A stretch of 6,109 nt of DNA from Lentisalinibacter sp037382365 (lineage in GTDB: Bacteria; Pseudomonadota; Gammaproteobacteria; Steroidobacterales; Woeseiaceae): contig JARRPZ010000249.1 in assembly GCA_037382365.1 (NCBI GenBank), positions 1 through 6,109 on the forward strand. The letters are read 5' to 3'. Every line of letters starts with the position of its first letter. Positions within the stretch are counted from its first letter, which is position 1. Below the pieces are notes generated by a model. It worked only from the letters and a program-made list of their open reading frames with translations, was not told where the DNA came from and searched no databases. The translations under genes were made by a program, and so were the position numbers. Shown in pieces: positions 1 through 5,889 of the stretch.

Positions 1-60
1 CGCTACGACGCCGGCAACCTGTTCCGGCTCAACAGCAATATCCGCCCGGCCGAAGTCTGA
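1..60 (+). CDS. FAD-dependent oxidoreductase, C-terminal end (berberine bridge type), partial
   Basis: Reading frame 1 is open from the left edge to a TGA at 58-60 and gives 19 residues, RYDAGNLFRLNSNIRPAEV. The run Y-D-x-x-N-L-F-R-L-N-x-N-I-x-P is the characteristic C-terminal signature of the BBE domain in FAD-linked oxidases (berberine bridge enzyme, 6-hydroxynicotine oxidase and relatives). In this family it closes the protein behind the FAD_binding_4 domain. Family members oxidise alcohols, amines or sugars using a covalently or tightly bound FAD; the substrate cannot be told from this stub. The gene converges on the reductase-like gene at 115-1008, with only a stem-loop between them. 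The family call rests on the signature alone. Confidence 0.72.
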   Translation, partial: RYDAGNLFRLNSNIRPAEV

Positions 61-74
61 TCGGCGTGGCGCCT

Positions 75-107
75 GTCGGCGGCCGGGCGTTGGGCCCGGT
101 CGCCGAC
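75..107. terminator. Stem-loop between convergent genes, probable bidirectional terminator
   Basis: Bases 75-88 (GTCGGCGGCCGGGC) pair with 94-107 (GCCCGGTCGCCGAC) around a 5-nt loop (GTTGG). This gives 13 Watson-Crick pairs and one G-T wobble (82 with 100). It fills the 54-bp gap between the stop of the plus-strand oxidoreductase (60) and the stop of the minus-strand gene (115), the expected place for a shared terminator. No T-tract follows on either strand, so it is not a textbook intrinsic terminator. It may act as a transcript 3'-end stabiliser or work with Rho. Confidence 0.6.
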
Positions 108-114
108 GACGCTC

Positions 115-1008
115 TCAGAGGTCGCGAACGAAGTCGCGCATGCGCTGGCGGGTCTTTTCGTCCGGCAGCGGCCCGAAGCCGGCGCCCACGTTGTCCACGG
201 CATGTTTCGGGTTGGCCGTCTCGGTCAGCACGCAGGTAACGGCCGGATGCGCGAGGATGAATTTGAGTGAGAACTGTGCCCAGCTGTCGCAGTCGAATTC
301 CGCGGCCCAGGGCGGCAGCGCGCGGCCGCGCACCAGCCGGAACCACTCCCCGTTGATGAAGGGGCGATTGATGGTGACGGCGACGCCGCGTTCCCGGGCC
401 ATCGGCAGCAGTCGTTCCTCCGCCTCCGGCTCCAGCAGCGAGTAATTCACCTGCACGAAGTCCAGCGTGCCGGTCCGCATCAGGTCCATCATCGTCTCGT
501 AGTATTCCTTGCGGTGCCGCGCCACGCCGACGTAGCGGGTGAGGCCCTCATCCTTCCAGCGCCGGAACGTCTGCCACTGCGGGACGGCGATTTCAGGGTA
601 TGCCTGCAGGAGGTCGAGGGCCGGTTTGCCCGTCGTTTCGAGCACACGGCGCGCCTCGTCCCGGGCGGCGTTCTCACGCTCCAGGTCGAAATAGGTGCCG
701 AGAAAAACGTCTTCGCCGATACCCTGCGCGCCGACGACGTCCGCGACGACGAAGCGACTGGGCCCCGAGCAATCGATATAGCGCGAGCCGTAGCGCCGGA
801 ACATCCTGATCACGTCCCATGTCGCCTCGCGGTCGCCCGCACGGAACGCATTCGAGTTACCCATGCCGATCACGGGCAGCGATTCGGTCGTGCCCGGGAT
901 GGGACGGGTCGGCAGTTTCTTGTGCTCCGCGACCAGGATCGGCAACGGAGCAGTCACTGCGAAGGCGGCTGCGCCGCCGTATTTAAGGAACTGACGTCGG
1001 TTGGCCAT
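115..1008 (-). CDS. Tat-signal aldo/keto reductase-fold protein with degenerate active site
   Basis: This 297-residue protein starts at an ATG (1006-1008). Its N-terminus is a twin-arginine signal: N-R-R-Q-F-L-K at residues 3-9, then an Ala/Gly-rich hydrophobic stretch to about 27, so it should be exported folded to the periplasm. The rest follows the Tat-linked branch of aldo/keto reductases: L-P-V-I-G near 44-48, W-K-x-x-G-x-x-R-Y-x-G-V at 151-162, L-D-F-V-Q-V-N-Y-S at 182-190, L-P-M-A-R-E-R-G-V-A-V at 201-211, N-R-P-F at 214-217 and L-P-P-W-A-A-E-F-D-C at 231-240. Of the catalytic tetrad only Asp79 is clear. By position the Tyr is Ser84, the Lys is Tyr106 and the His is Tyr137. Normal NAD(P)H-dependent carbonyl reduction is therefore unlikely, and it may be a binding protein or pseudoenzyme. 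The frame is intact. No strong Shine-Dalgarno precedes the start. It lies downstream of the carboxyltransferase on the same strand but 242 bp away, so it probably has its own promoter. Confidence 0.85.
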   Translation of the reverse strand: MANRRQFLKYGGAAAFAVTAPLPILVAEHKKLPTRPIPGTTESLPVIGMGNSNAFRAGDREATWDVIRMFRRYGSRYIDCSGPSRFVVADVVGAQGIGEDVFLGTYFDLERENAARDEARRVLETTGKPALDLLQAYPEIAVPQWQTFRRWKDEGLTRYVGVARHRKEYYETMMDLMRTGTLDFVQVNYSLLEPEAEERLLPMARERGVAVTINRPFINGEWFRLVRGRALPPWAAEFDCDSWAQFSLKFILAHPAVTCVLTETANPKHAVDNVGAGFGPLPDEKTRQRMRDFVRDL

Positions 1009-1089
1009 GGTGGCTGGCGCTACGCTTGGGCGAAGTCCCGCAAGTTTTCAGAGTTCCGGTCTCACTGCAAGTCGGAAATTCCGCAATAG
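1009..1089. other. Short non-coding gap upstream of the reductase-like gene
   Basis: This 81-bp stretch is richer in A/T than its surroundings and shows no coding-like codon pattern in any frame. It should hold the promoter of the minus-strand gene at 115-1008, but I find no convincing -35/-10 pair. It contains an 11-bp palindrome, CGGAA-A-TTCCG, at 1073-1083, which could be a small operator or chance. An in-frame TAG at 1087-1089 closes it against the coding-like fragment that follows. Confidence 0.4.
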
Positions 1090-1269
1090 GTGGCGGCGCT
1101 GCTGCTGGAGGAATCCGGCTTCGACGTCACCAGCATCGACAGCCGGAAGCTGGACATCGGGACGATCTTCCCGCTGCTGCAGGAAGACGTGCCGGTGATG
1201 GAGTGTCTGAAGACCCGGACCGGGGTGCTGTTCGGCGAGAAGGTCCAGCCTCACCAGGTATCGACGTAG
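1090..1269 (+). pseudogene. Orphan coding-like fragment, unidentified
   Basis: From 1090 to the TAG at 1267-1269 the plus strand gives 59 residues beginning VAALLLEESGFDVTSIDSRK. Nearly every codon ends in G or C, as in the real genes of this window, and the predicted pattern alternates helix and strand like an alpha/beta fold. Directly upstream and in frame is a TAG (1087-1089). There is no Shine-Dalgarno before the possible GTG start, and the sequence further upstream does not look coding in any frame. The simplest reading is the C-terminal remnant of a gene whose front has been lost. I do not recognise the family; a loose likeness to C-terminal domains of transketolase-type proteins is too weak to name. 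Its last 19 bp overlap the 3' end of the minus-strand carboxyltransferase. A genuine 59-aa gene starting at GTG is the alternative. Confidence 0.4.
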
Positions 1270-2584
1270 GACCGCCGCGCCGCGCTGCGGTGTTCCCGCT
1301 TCGGCAGCCGCGCCAGTGCCTCGGCCAGTGCGCGGCGGGTGTCGGCCGGGTCGATGACCGCATCGATCTCCAGGTGCGAGGCGGCTTCGGTGGCCCTGCC
1401 GGCCTCGTACATCTGTTTCAGCAGCGTCTCGAACAGCGCGTCGCGCTCGTCGTCTTCGACGGCTTCGAGTTCCTTGCGGTAACCGAGACGAACGGCGCCC
1501 TCCAGTCCCATGCCGCCGAACTCGCCCGTGGGCCAGGACGCGGTCCAGACCGGTGCGGCGAGACTGCCGCCGGCCATCGCCATCGCCCCGAGCCCGTAAC
1601 CCTTGCGCAGCACGACGGCGAGGAGCGCCCTTCGATGCGCAGGAAACCCGTGACGATCGCCTGGCCATAGGCCCGCCGCAGCTCGAGGAAGCTGTCCGCA
1701 TCGGCGAGTGTCGTGATGATGTCCCGCACGGGATACACCCAGCGCCGGTCTGCCGGCATCAGGCCGCGCACGGATTCCTGGTCCGCCGCCGTCCAGTTGC
1801 CGGTCCGGCCCTGGAGGTACGCGAGCAGCCCGCGGGCCAGGTCCGTGGCGTGGGCCTCGTCGTCCGCCACGAGATCGACCACGCCGTTCCGCTCCTGGAC
1901 GGCGATCGGGCCGATGTCGGTCGGTGCGTGTCGGCCGAGCCCTCCGCCCTCGATCATGGCCGGTCCCGCCATGCCGATCCAGGAGTTCCTCGTGGCGATC
2001 GTGACGTCCGCGCTGCCGAACAGGGCGGCGTTGCCGGCGAAGCAATAGCCGTTGTTCACGGCGATCCGCGGCACGCGGCCGGATAGCCGCGCCCAGGTCC
2101 GGAAGGAGCCGATATTCAGGCCGGCGACCTGGGTCTTCACGTCCGTGTCTCCCGGCCGTCCGCCACCGCCTTCGGTGTACATGACCACCGGCAGGTCCCA
2201 CTGCTCTGCCAGTTCGAGGATACGGTCGAGCTTTTGATGATGGAAGTAGCCCTGGGTGCCGGCCAGCACGCTGTAGTCGTAGACGACGACGGCCGCGCGT
2301 GCGTTCTCGCGCCCGAACAGTCCCGCGTTGATGGTCGCCGTACCGGTGATGACGCCGTCCGCCGGCGTGTTCTCCTCCAGGTCGGCGAGATCGCGACGGC
2401 TGCGCTGGGCCGCGACGGCGAGTTGCCCGTACTCGATGAACGAGCCCTCGTCGACCAGGTCCGCCAGATTCTCGCGCGCCGTCCGGCAGCCTTTCTCGTG
2501 GCGCCTGCGCACCATCTCCGGCCTGTCGGAATCCAGCGTCTTCGAGAGACGTCGCTTCAACGCCTCGACCCGTTCGTCGGTCAC
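1251..2584 (-). pseudogene. Acyl-CoA carboxylase beta (carboxyltransferase) subunit, internal deletion and frameshift
   Basis: Intact members transfer carboxyl from carboxybiotin to an acyl-CoA (acetyl-, propionyl-, methylcrotonyl- or a related CoA). Translation starts at a GTG (2582-2584), 8 bp after the stress-protein stop. The first 320 codons match the family closely: R-T-A-R-E-N at 34-39, D-x-G-S-F-x-E-Y-G at 45-53, T-P-A-D-G at 73-77, Y-D-Y-S-V-L-A-G-T-Q-G at 102-112, E-G-G-G-G-R-P-G-D-T-D at 138-148, C-F-A-G-N-A-A at 181-187, G-P-A-M-I-E-G-G-G-L-G at 207-217 and L-R-I-E-G-R at 315-320. At about 1625 homology jumps into another minus frame, starting at L-L-A-V-V-L-R-K-G-Y-G-L-G-A and running to the canonical C-terminal Y-V-D-T-W and a TGA (1251-1253). 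The family normally has some 70-75 more residues here, including the conserved D-T-P-G segment of the C-lobe. As read, the product is 388 aa with a 68-residue wrong-frame tail. Even with the frame restored, part of the second crotonase-like lobe is missing, so activity is unlikely. The partner biotin-carrying subunit is not in the window. Confidence 0.88.
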
Positions 2585-2592
2585 GGCAAGTC

Positions 2593-3042
2593 TCAGTCGG
2601 CCTCGGGACCGCGCACCGTCAGGACGGGACAGGAGGCATGGCGTACGACGCCTTCCGCCGTGCTGCCGATGAGCAGGTGCCTGAGGCCGCTCCGTCCGTG
2701 GGTGGACATCACGATCATCGCCGCGCCGTTCTCGCGGGCGTACCCGGTGATCTCGTCGACAGGCCGGCCCGCGAGTACCCTGGTGATCGGAGCGTGGCCG
2801 AAGCCGGTGAGGTGCGCCTTCGCGAATTCATCCATCTGGGCCTCTGCCTGCTGCACCGTCTCTTCGATGGTGGGCACGGCCGTCGGCACTTCCATGGACG
2901 TGTAGACGATCGGTGGCTCGACGACGGAGATGCAATGCAGTTCGGCGTCCATCTGCTCCGCCATCCTGCGCGCCCAGTGCAGCGCCGAGACCGAGGTCTC
3001 CGAGAAGTCCGTGGGGAATACGATACTTGTCTTGCTGACCAT
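2593..3042 (-). CDS. Universal stress protein, UspA family
   Basis: This 149-residue cytoplasmic protein is a single Usp domain of normal length. It begins with S-I-V-F-P-T-D-F-S at 6-14, where Asp12 is the usual nucleotide-contacting acid. It ends with the ATP-binding loop S-T-H-G-x9-G-S (S113, G116, G126, S127), followed by A-S-C-P-V-L-T-V-R at 136-144. The first Gly of the classical G-2x-G-9x-G(S/T) motif is Ser here, a common variant that usually keeps nucleotide binding. Such proteins form dimers and are induced by starvation, oxidants or membrane stress. The ATG at 3042 is fixed by a strong Shine-Dalgarno (AAGGAG, 8-nt spacer). The gene lies 103 bp after the second permease and 8 bp before the carboxyltransferase, with which it is probably co-transcribed. 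The frame is intact although its large neighbours on both sides are broken. Confidence 0.95.
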   Translation of the reverse strand: MVSKTSIVFPTDFSETSVSALHWARRMAEQMDAELHCISVVEPPIVYTSMEVPTAVPTIEETVQQAEAQMDEFAKAHLTGFGHAPITRVLAGRPVDEITGYARENGAAMIVMSTHGRSGLRHLLIGSTAEGVVRHASCPVLTVRGPEAD

Positions 3043-3050
3043 GCTGGTTG

Positions 3051-3056
3051 CTCCTT
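3051..3056 (-). promoter_or_regulatory. Strong ribosome binding site of the stress gene
   Basis: The minus strand reads AAGGAG eight nucleotides before the ATG at 3042-3040. It is among the best Shine-Dalgarno matches in the window and settles the start of the universal stress protein. Confidence 0.8.
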
Positions 3057-3058
3057 CC

Positions 3059-3076
3059 GGCCGCGCGACGGCGGCC
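3059..3076 (-). promoter_or_regulatory. Small hairpin just before the stress-gene ribosome binding site
   Basis: GGCCGC (3059-3064) and GCGGCC (3071-3076) form a perfect 6-bp inverted repeat with a 6-nt loop. In the minus-strand transcript it ends two bases before the AAGGAG of the stress gene. It could modulate ribosome access or protect the mRNA. In DNA this GC-rich a 6-bp stem can arise by chance, so this is tentative. Confidence 0.3.
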
Positions 3077-3086
3077 CGTGTTCATG

Positions 3087-3113
3087 CTAGTCGGGACGGA
3101 GGGGGTTTTCCAT
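3087..3113 (-). CDS. Possible 8-codon leader ORF upstream of the stress gene
   Basis: The minus strand carries AAGGAG at 3127-3122, an 8-nt spacer, then ATG (3113-3111) and the codons for MENPLRPD before TAG (3089-3087). The Shine-Dalgarno and its spacing are as good as those of the stress gene itself, 44 nt downstream. It may be a leader or coupling peptide, or it may be chance in a short intergenic gap. The peptide has no run of rare or repeated codons typical of attenuators. Confidence 0.2.
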   Translation of the reverse strand: MENPLRPD

Positions 3114-3145
3114 CACGGCCTCTCCTTCTGCTCCTGGGGCCGGGG

Positions 3146-5658
3146 TCATCCGGACGGTGGACCGAGCACGTGCAGACGTGCCATCAGCAGCGGCAACAGG
3201 GTCAGGTTCGCGACCATGGCGACCGCCATCGCGAGCCCGGTCAGCAGCCCGAAGTAGATGGTCGGCACGAAGCTGGACAGGGCGAGTATCGAGAAGCCGA
3301 GGATGATCGTGATCGACGTGTAATACATGGCGTGGCCGATACTCCGGTGACAGCGGTCGATGGTGGCCGCGTAGTCACCGTCCTTCGCGAACTCCTCGCG
3401 GAATCGATAGACGTAGTGGATGGTGTCGTCCACGCCGATGCCGATGACGATGGCGGCGATGGTGATCGTCATGATGTCGAGTGGCACGCCGAGCGCGCTC
3501 ATCAGGCCCAGCACGGCGAGGGCGCCGATGATATTCGGCACCAGAGCCACGGCCGCCACGGCCAGAGACCGGAACGTGGCCCAGAACATCAGCAGCACGA
3601 CGAGGATGACGACGCCGGCGGTCGTCACCTGCGAGACCAGCAGGCTCTGCAGCACGTTGTTGTAGAGCACCATCAGACCGGTGAGATGGACGCGCTGCTC
3701 GGCGAGCCCGAGCTCACCGGTCAGGTGCTCGTGGATGGACTCGAGCAATTCGTCGCGTTCGAGGGAGTCGCTGGTCTCGTAGACCCGCGCGGCGATGCGC
3801 GTCTGATGTCCCTCGACGGAGAGGTAGGGTTCGAACAGTACCTCCCTGACGTCCTGCGGGAGACGCTTGTAGACGACCGAGAGCTGGAAGTTGTCGAGTT
3901 CGTCACCGAGAGCTGGAAGTTGTCGAGTTCGTCCTCGCCCATCACCTCACGGATCACATCGAGTGTGGTGGCCAGCGACAGGACCTTGCCGATGTCCGGG
4001 CGCGATTCGAGATCGTCATGCGCCTGCCGGACGATGTCGCTGCGCGCCGTGTTGTACCAGTAGCTGCGCACGGCCAGGCCCGGTTCGCCGGCCAGCCCGA
4101 GTTCCTCCGCTTCGGCCTGCTCCGTCTTCTGCGCGGCGACGAAATCCGGGTCGGCGTCGAGGATCACGTCGAGGGGAGTCGTGCCGCCGAGCCGCTCGTC
4201 GATGATCTTCATGCCCTGGTAGATCGCCGTGGAGCGCTTGAAATAGTCGATGAATCGGTTATCCACGCTGAGCTGGACGACACTCACCGCGCTCGCGGCC
4301 GCGATCAGCGCGTAGACGATCAGTGTCGCCCGCGGTGCGGAGGTGATGAGACCCGAGAAGAACCCGGTTATCCGGTTCGTGAAATCCCCGGTCGCGGGGG
4401 GTTCCCCGGACGGCAGCAGCATGAGCGAGGCCGGGAGGATCAGGAACGTGAGCACGAATGCCATGCTCATCCCGATGACCATCATCCAGCCGAAGTCGAT
4501 CACCGGCCGGATGTCGGCGGAAAGCAGGGAGGCGAATGCGACGATCGTCGTCAGGGCGGTGTAGAGGGCCGGATAGAACTTGTTGCGCACGGTGCCGAGG
4601 ACGAGATCGTGCCGGGACGCGTCCGGGTTCCCGGCGTGGAGTTCGCGATGCCGGACGACGAGGTGCACGTTCAGCGACAGGGTGAGGATCAGCATCAGAG
4701 AAACGAAATTCGACGAGACGACCGTCACCGGCCATTGCACGAGACCGAGGAAACCGATCATGCTCACCACGGCGGCCGCGCAGCTCGCGAGCGGCAGTAT
4801 CACCCAGCGCGGCCGTCGGAAGATGATCGCGAGGAGGAGGACCAGGGCGATGCCGAGCCCCGTGCCGAACACCACCAGATCGTGGCGGATGAAGCTGATC
4901 ATGTCGGCGCTGATCATCGGCAGGCCGCCGAGGTGGAGCGACGCCCCGTCGCGGTAGTCGTCGACGATCGCCCGCACGTCGGCGACGATCTGTTGCAGCT
5001 CGGCCTGCTCCTCGTCACGGCGCCGGCGGACCCGGCGTTCGAGTTCCTCGAGTTCGGCGGCTTCGGATTCGGAGAGATCGCGCTCGAGCCGGGCCTCGCG
5101 CAGCTCGTCGCGCTGGCGCAGCAGCGCCGCGTAGTCCTCGTCCTGCTCGAGATTGATCTGCATGGCCGTCGTACCGCCGTCGGGACTCATCAGCCGGTTG
5201 CGGTAGAGCGGGCTCTCGATCAGCTCCTTGCGGGCGAGTTGCCTGTCGGTCCGGTCGGAGAGCAGCTTCGGTGCCCCGTCGGCCAGTTCGCGCGGCGAGA
5301 GCGGCGGGCTGCGGAGCAGCGGTACGTCCAGGATGGAGATGACAGTGGCGACGTTCGGTACCGCGGACACATCGTCCCGCAGCCGGCCGATCTCCGTCAG
5401 GACCGGGTCCGAGAACAGGTCCTCCTGCGGCGTATAGGTGAGGATCAGGAAATCGTCCGAGCCGTATCGCGCCCGGATCGAGCGGTAGTACTGGATGCCC
5501 GTGTCGCTCTCCAGCAGCAGGGAATCGCTGGAGGTATCCAGCGCGAACCGGGGCGCCTGGCTCGCCAAGAGTGCGACCACGGCGGCCGTCACCACGAGGG
5601 TGAGCGCCGGCCTGCCGAGCACCAGCGAATCGTAGAGGGAGAGTGCGGCTTTACGCAT
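3146..5658 (-). pseudogene. RND/MMPL-type efflux permease, frameshifted by a 29-bp duplication
   Basis: This is an inner-membrane proton-driven exporter of the RND superfamily, single-gene MMPL-like type; the substrate is unknown. The frame from the ATG at 5658 is normal to residue 585, then runs about 60 wrong-frame residues to a TGA at 3721-3723. Deleting one copy of the duplication at 3876-3933 joins it to the downstream frame and gives 827 aa, ending at TGA 3146-3148. That is an ordinary length for the family. The restored protein shows TM1 near 17-34, a first periplasmic domain with a highly charged coiled-coil-like stretch at 172-235, TM2-TM6 between about 262 and 415, TM7 near 443-462, a second periplasmic domain, then TM8-TM12 from about 669 to 815. 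The motif G-I-G-V-D-D-T-I-H-Y near 730-739 is the conserved acidic RND segment of the second half. As sequenced, the product lacks TM8-TM12 and should not work. The ATG has only a weak Shine-Dalgarno. Confidence 0.9.
3876..3933. repeat. Exact 29-bp tandem duplication inside the permease gene
   Basis: Bases 3876-3904 and 3905-3933 are identical over all 29 positions and directly adjoin; the match does not extend on either side. Each copy starts ACCGAGAGCTGG and ends GAGTTCGTC on the plus strand. Since 29 is not a multiple of three, the second copy shifts the reading frame. On the minus strand the first copy encodes D-E-L-D-N-F-Q-L-S at residues 576-584; the second encodes the same bases out of frame. 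Confidence 0.97.
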
Positions 5659-5707
5659 GGCCGGAGCCTGCTTGCCCGAGTGGCGTCCTGCCCCCTCGAG
5701 ACATGGC

Positions 5708-5746
5708 GACGCCGGGCGGGGGCGCGGCCGGCGCCCTGCCGGCGTC
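5708..5746 (-). promoter_or_regulatory. Two-part stem-loop in the presumed leader of the second permease
   Basis: GACGCCGG (5708-5715) pairs with CCGGCGTC (5739-5746), and inside it GGGCGC (5720-5725) pairs with GCGCCC (5731-5736) around a 5-nt loop. The two stems are separated by a small internal loop (4 and 2 nt). It lies about 50 nt upstream of the permease ATG (5658). With no T-run after it, it looks more like a structured leader or Rho-dependent end than an intrinsic terminator. Confidence 0.4.
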
Positions 5747-5777
5747 TCGTCGGATTCCTTCCGATCCCATCGAACGC

Positions 5778-5783
5778 AGTATA
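5778..5783 (-). promoter_or_regulatory. Possible -10 element for the second permease
   Basis: The minus strand reads TATACT, matching five of six bases of the sigma-70 -10 consensus, about 120 nt before the permease ATG. No good -35 hexamer lies 16-18 bp upstream (the best has about two of six matches), so this is a weak candidate in an otherwise GC-rich gap. Confidence 0.22.
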
Positions 5784-5861
5784 GGGACTCGGGGCAGCGG
5801 CATACATTGCGGTTTCGCGCAGTTACCGGACCCCCGGGGGCCGCAATCCACCCGAGCGATG

Positions 5862-5889
5862 CGGTCCGTCAGGCCGGGCTGACGGACCG
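5862..5889 (-). terminator. Stem-loop spanning the stop codon of the first permease
   Basis: CGGTCCGTCAG (5862-5872) pairs perfectly with CTGACGGACCG (5879-5889) around a 6-nt loop. The TGA stop of the upstream RND gene (5871-5869) lies inside the 3' arm of the transcript hairpin, and the last four codons form the rest. The position and 11-bp stem suggest a terminator or 3'-end stabiliser. No T-tract follows on the minus strand, so intrinsic termination alone is unproven. Confidence 0.55.

Larger units (their letters stand above)
5659..5868. other. 210-bp gap between the two permease genes
   Basis: No gene is supported here on either strand. It holds the two-part stem-loop at 5708-5746, a possible -10 box at 5778-5783 and a 10-bp palindrome CCCCCGGGGG at 5831-5840 that has no room for a loop. 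The gap is large enough for the second permease to have its own promoter. Confidence 0.5.

Noticed and set aside
1073..1083. CGGAA-A-TTCCG palindrome as an operator
   Set aside because: It is short and single, with no identifiable promoter beside it; kept only as a note in the gap description.
514..1089. A 191-codon open frame on the plus strand antisense to the reductase-like gene
   Set aside because: The minus strand carries a recognisable Tat signal and aldo/keto reductase motifs in the same place; this frame has none and is a composition effect.
1048..1701. A 217-codon minus-strand frame over the carboxyltransferase end and the orphan fragment
   Set aside because: It matches no motif, is arginine-rich, and overlaps the frame with the canonical carboxyltransferase C-terminus.
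3146..3748. The downstream permease part as an independent 200-aa gene starting at TTG
   Set aside because: It starts in the middle of the second periplasmic domain with no ribosome binding site, and joins the upstream half exactly when one 29-bp repeat copy is removed.
3876..3933. CRISPR repeats
   Set aside because: The two copies adjoin with no spacer, lie within a coding sequence, and there are only two.
2930..4063. A 377-codon open frame on the plus strand
   Set aside because: It crosses the start of the stress gene, the intergenic gap and the permease end antisense to all of them, and is a low-complexity H/D/E/R sequence without recognisable domains.
4018..5784. A 588-codon open frame on the plus strand
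   Set aside because: It runs antisense to the RND permease, is rich in H, R, D, E and Q in a pattern typical of the reverse of hydrophobic coding sequence, and has no family motifs. The minus-strand frame shows clear membrane segments and RND motifs.
5831..5840. CCCCCGGGGG palindrome as a terminator
   Set aside because: There is no loop, the pairing does not extend, and no T-tract follows; it is likely a composition effect in GC-rich DNA.
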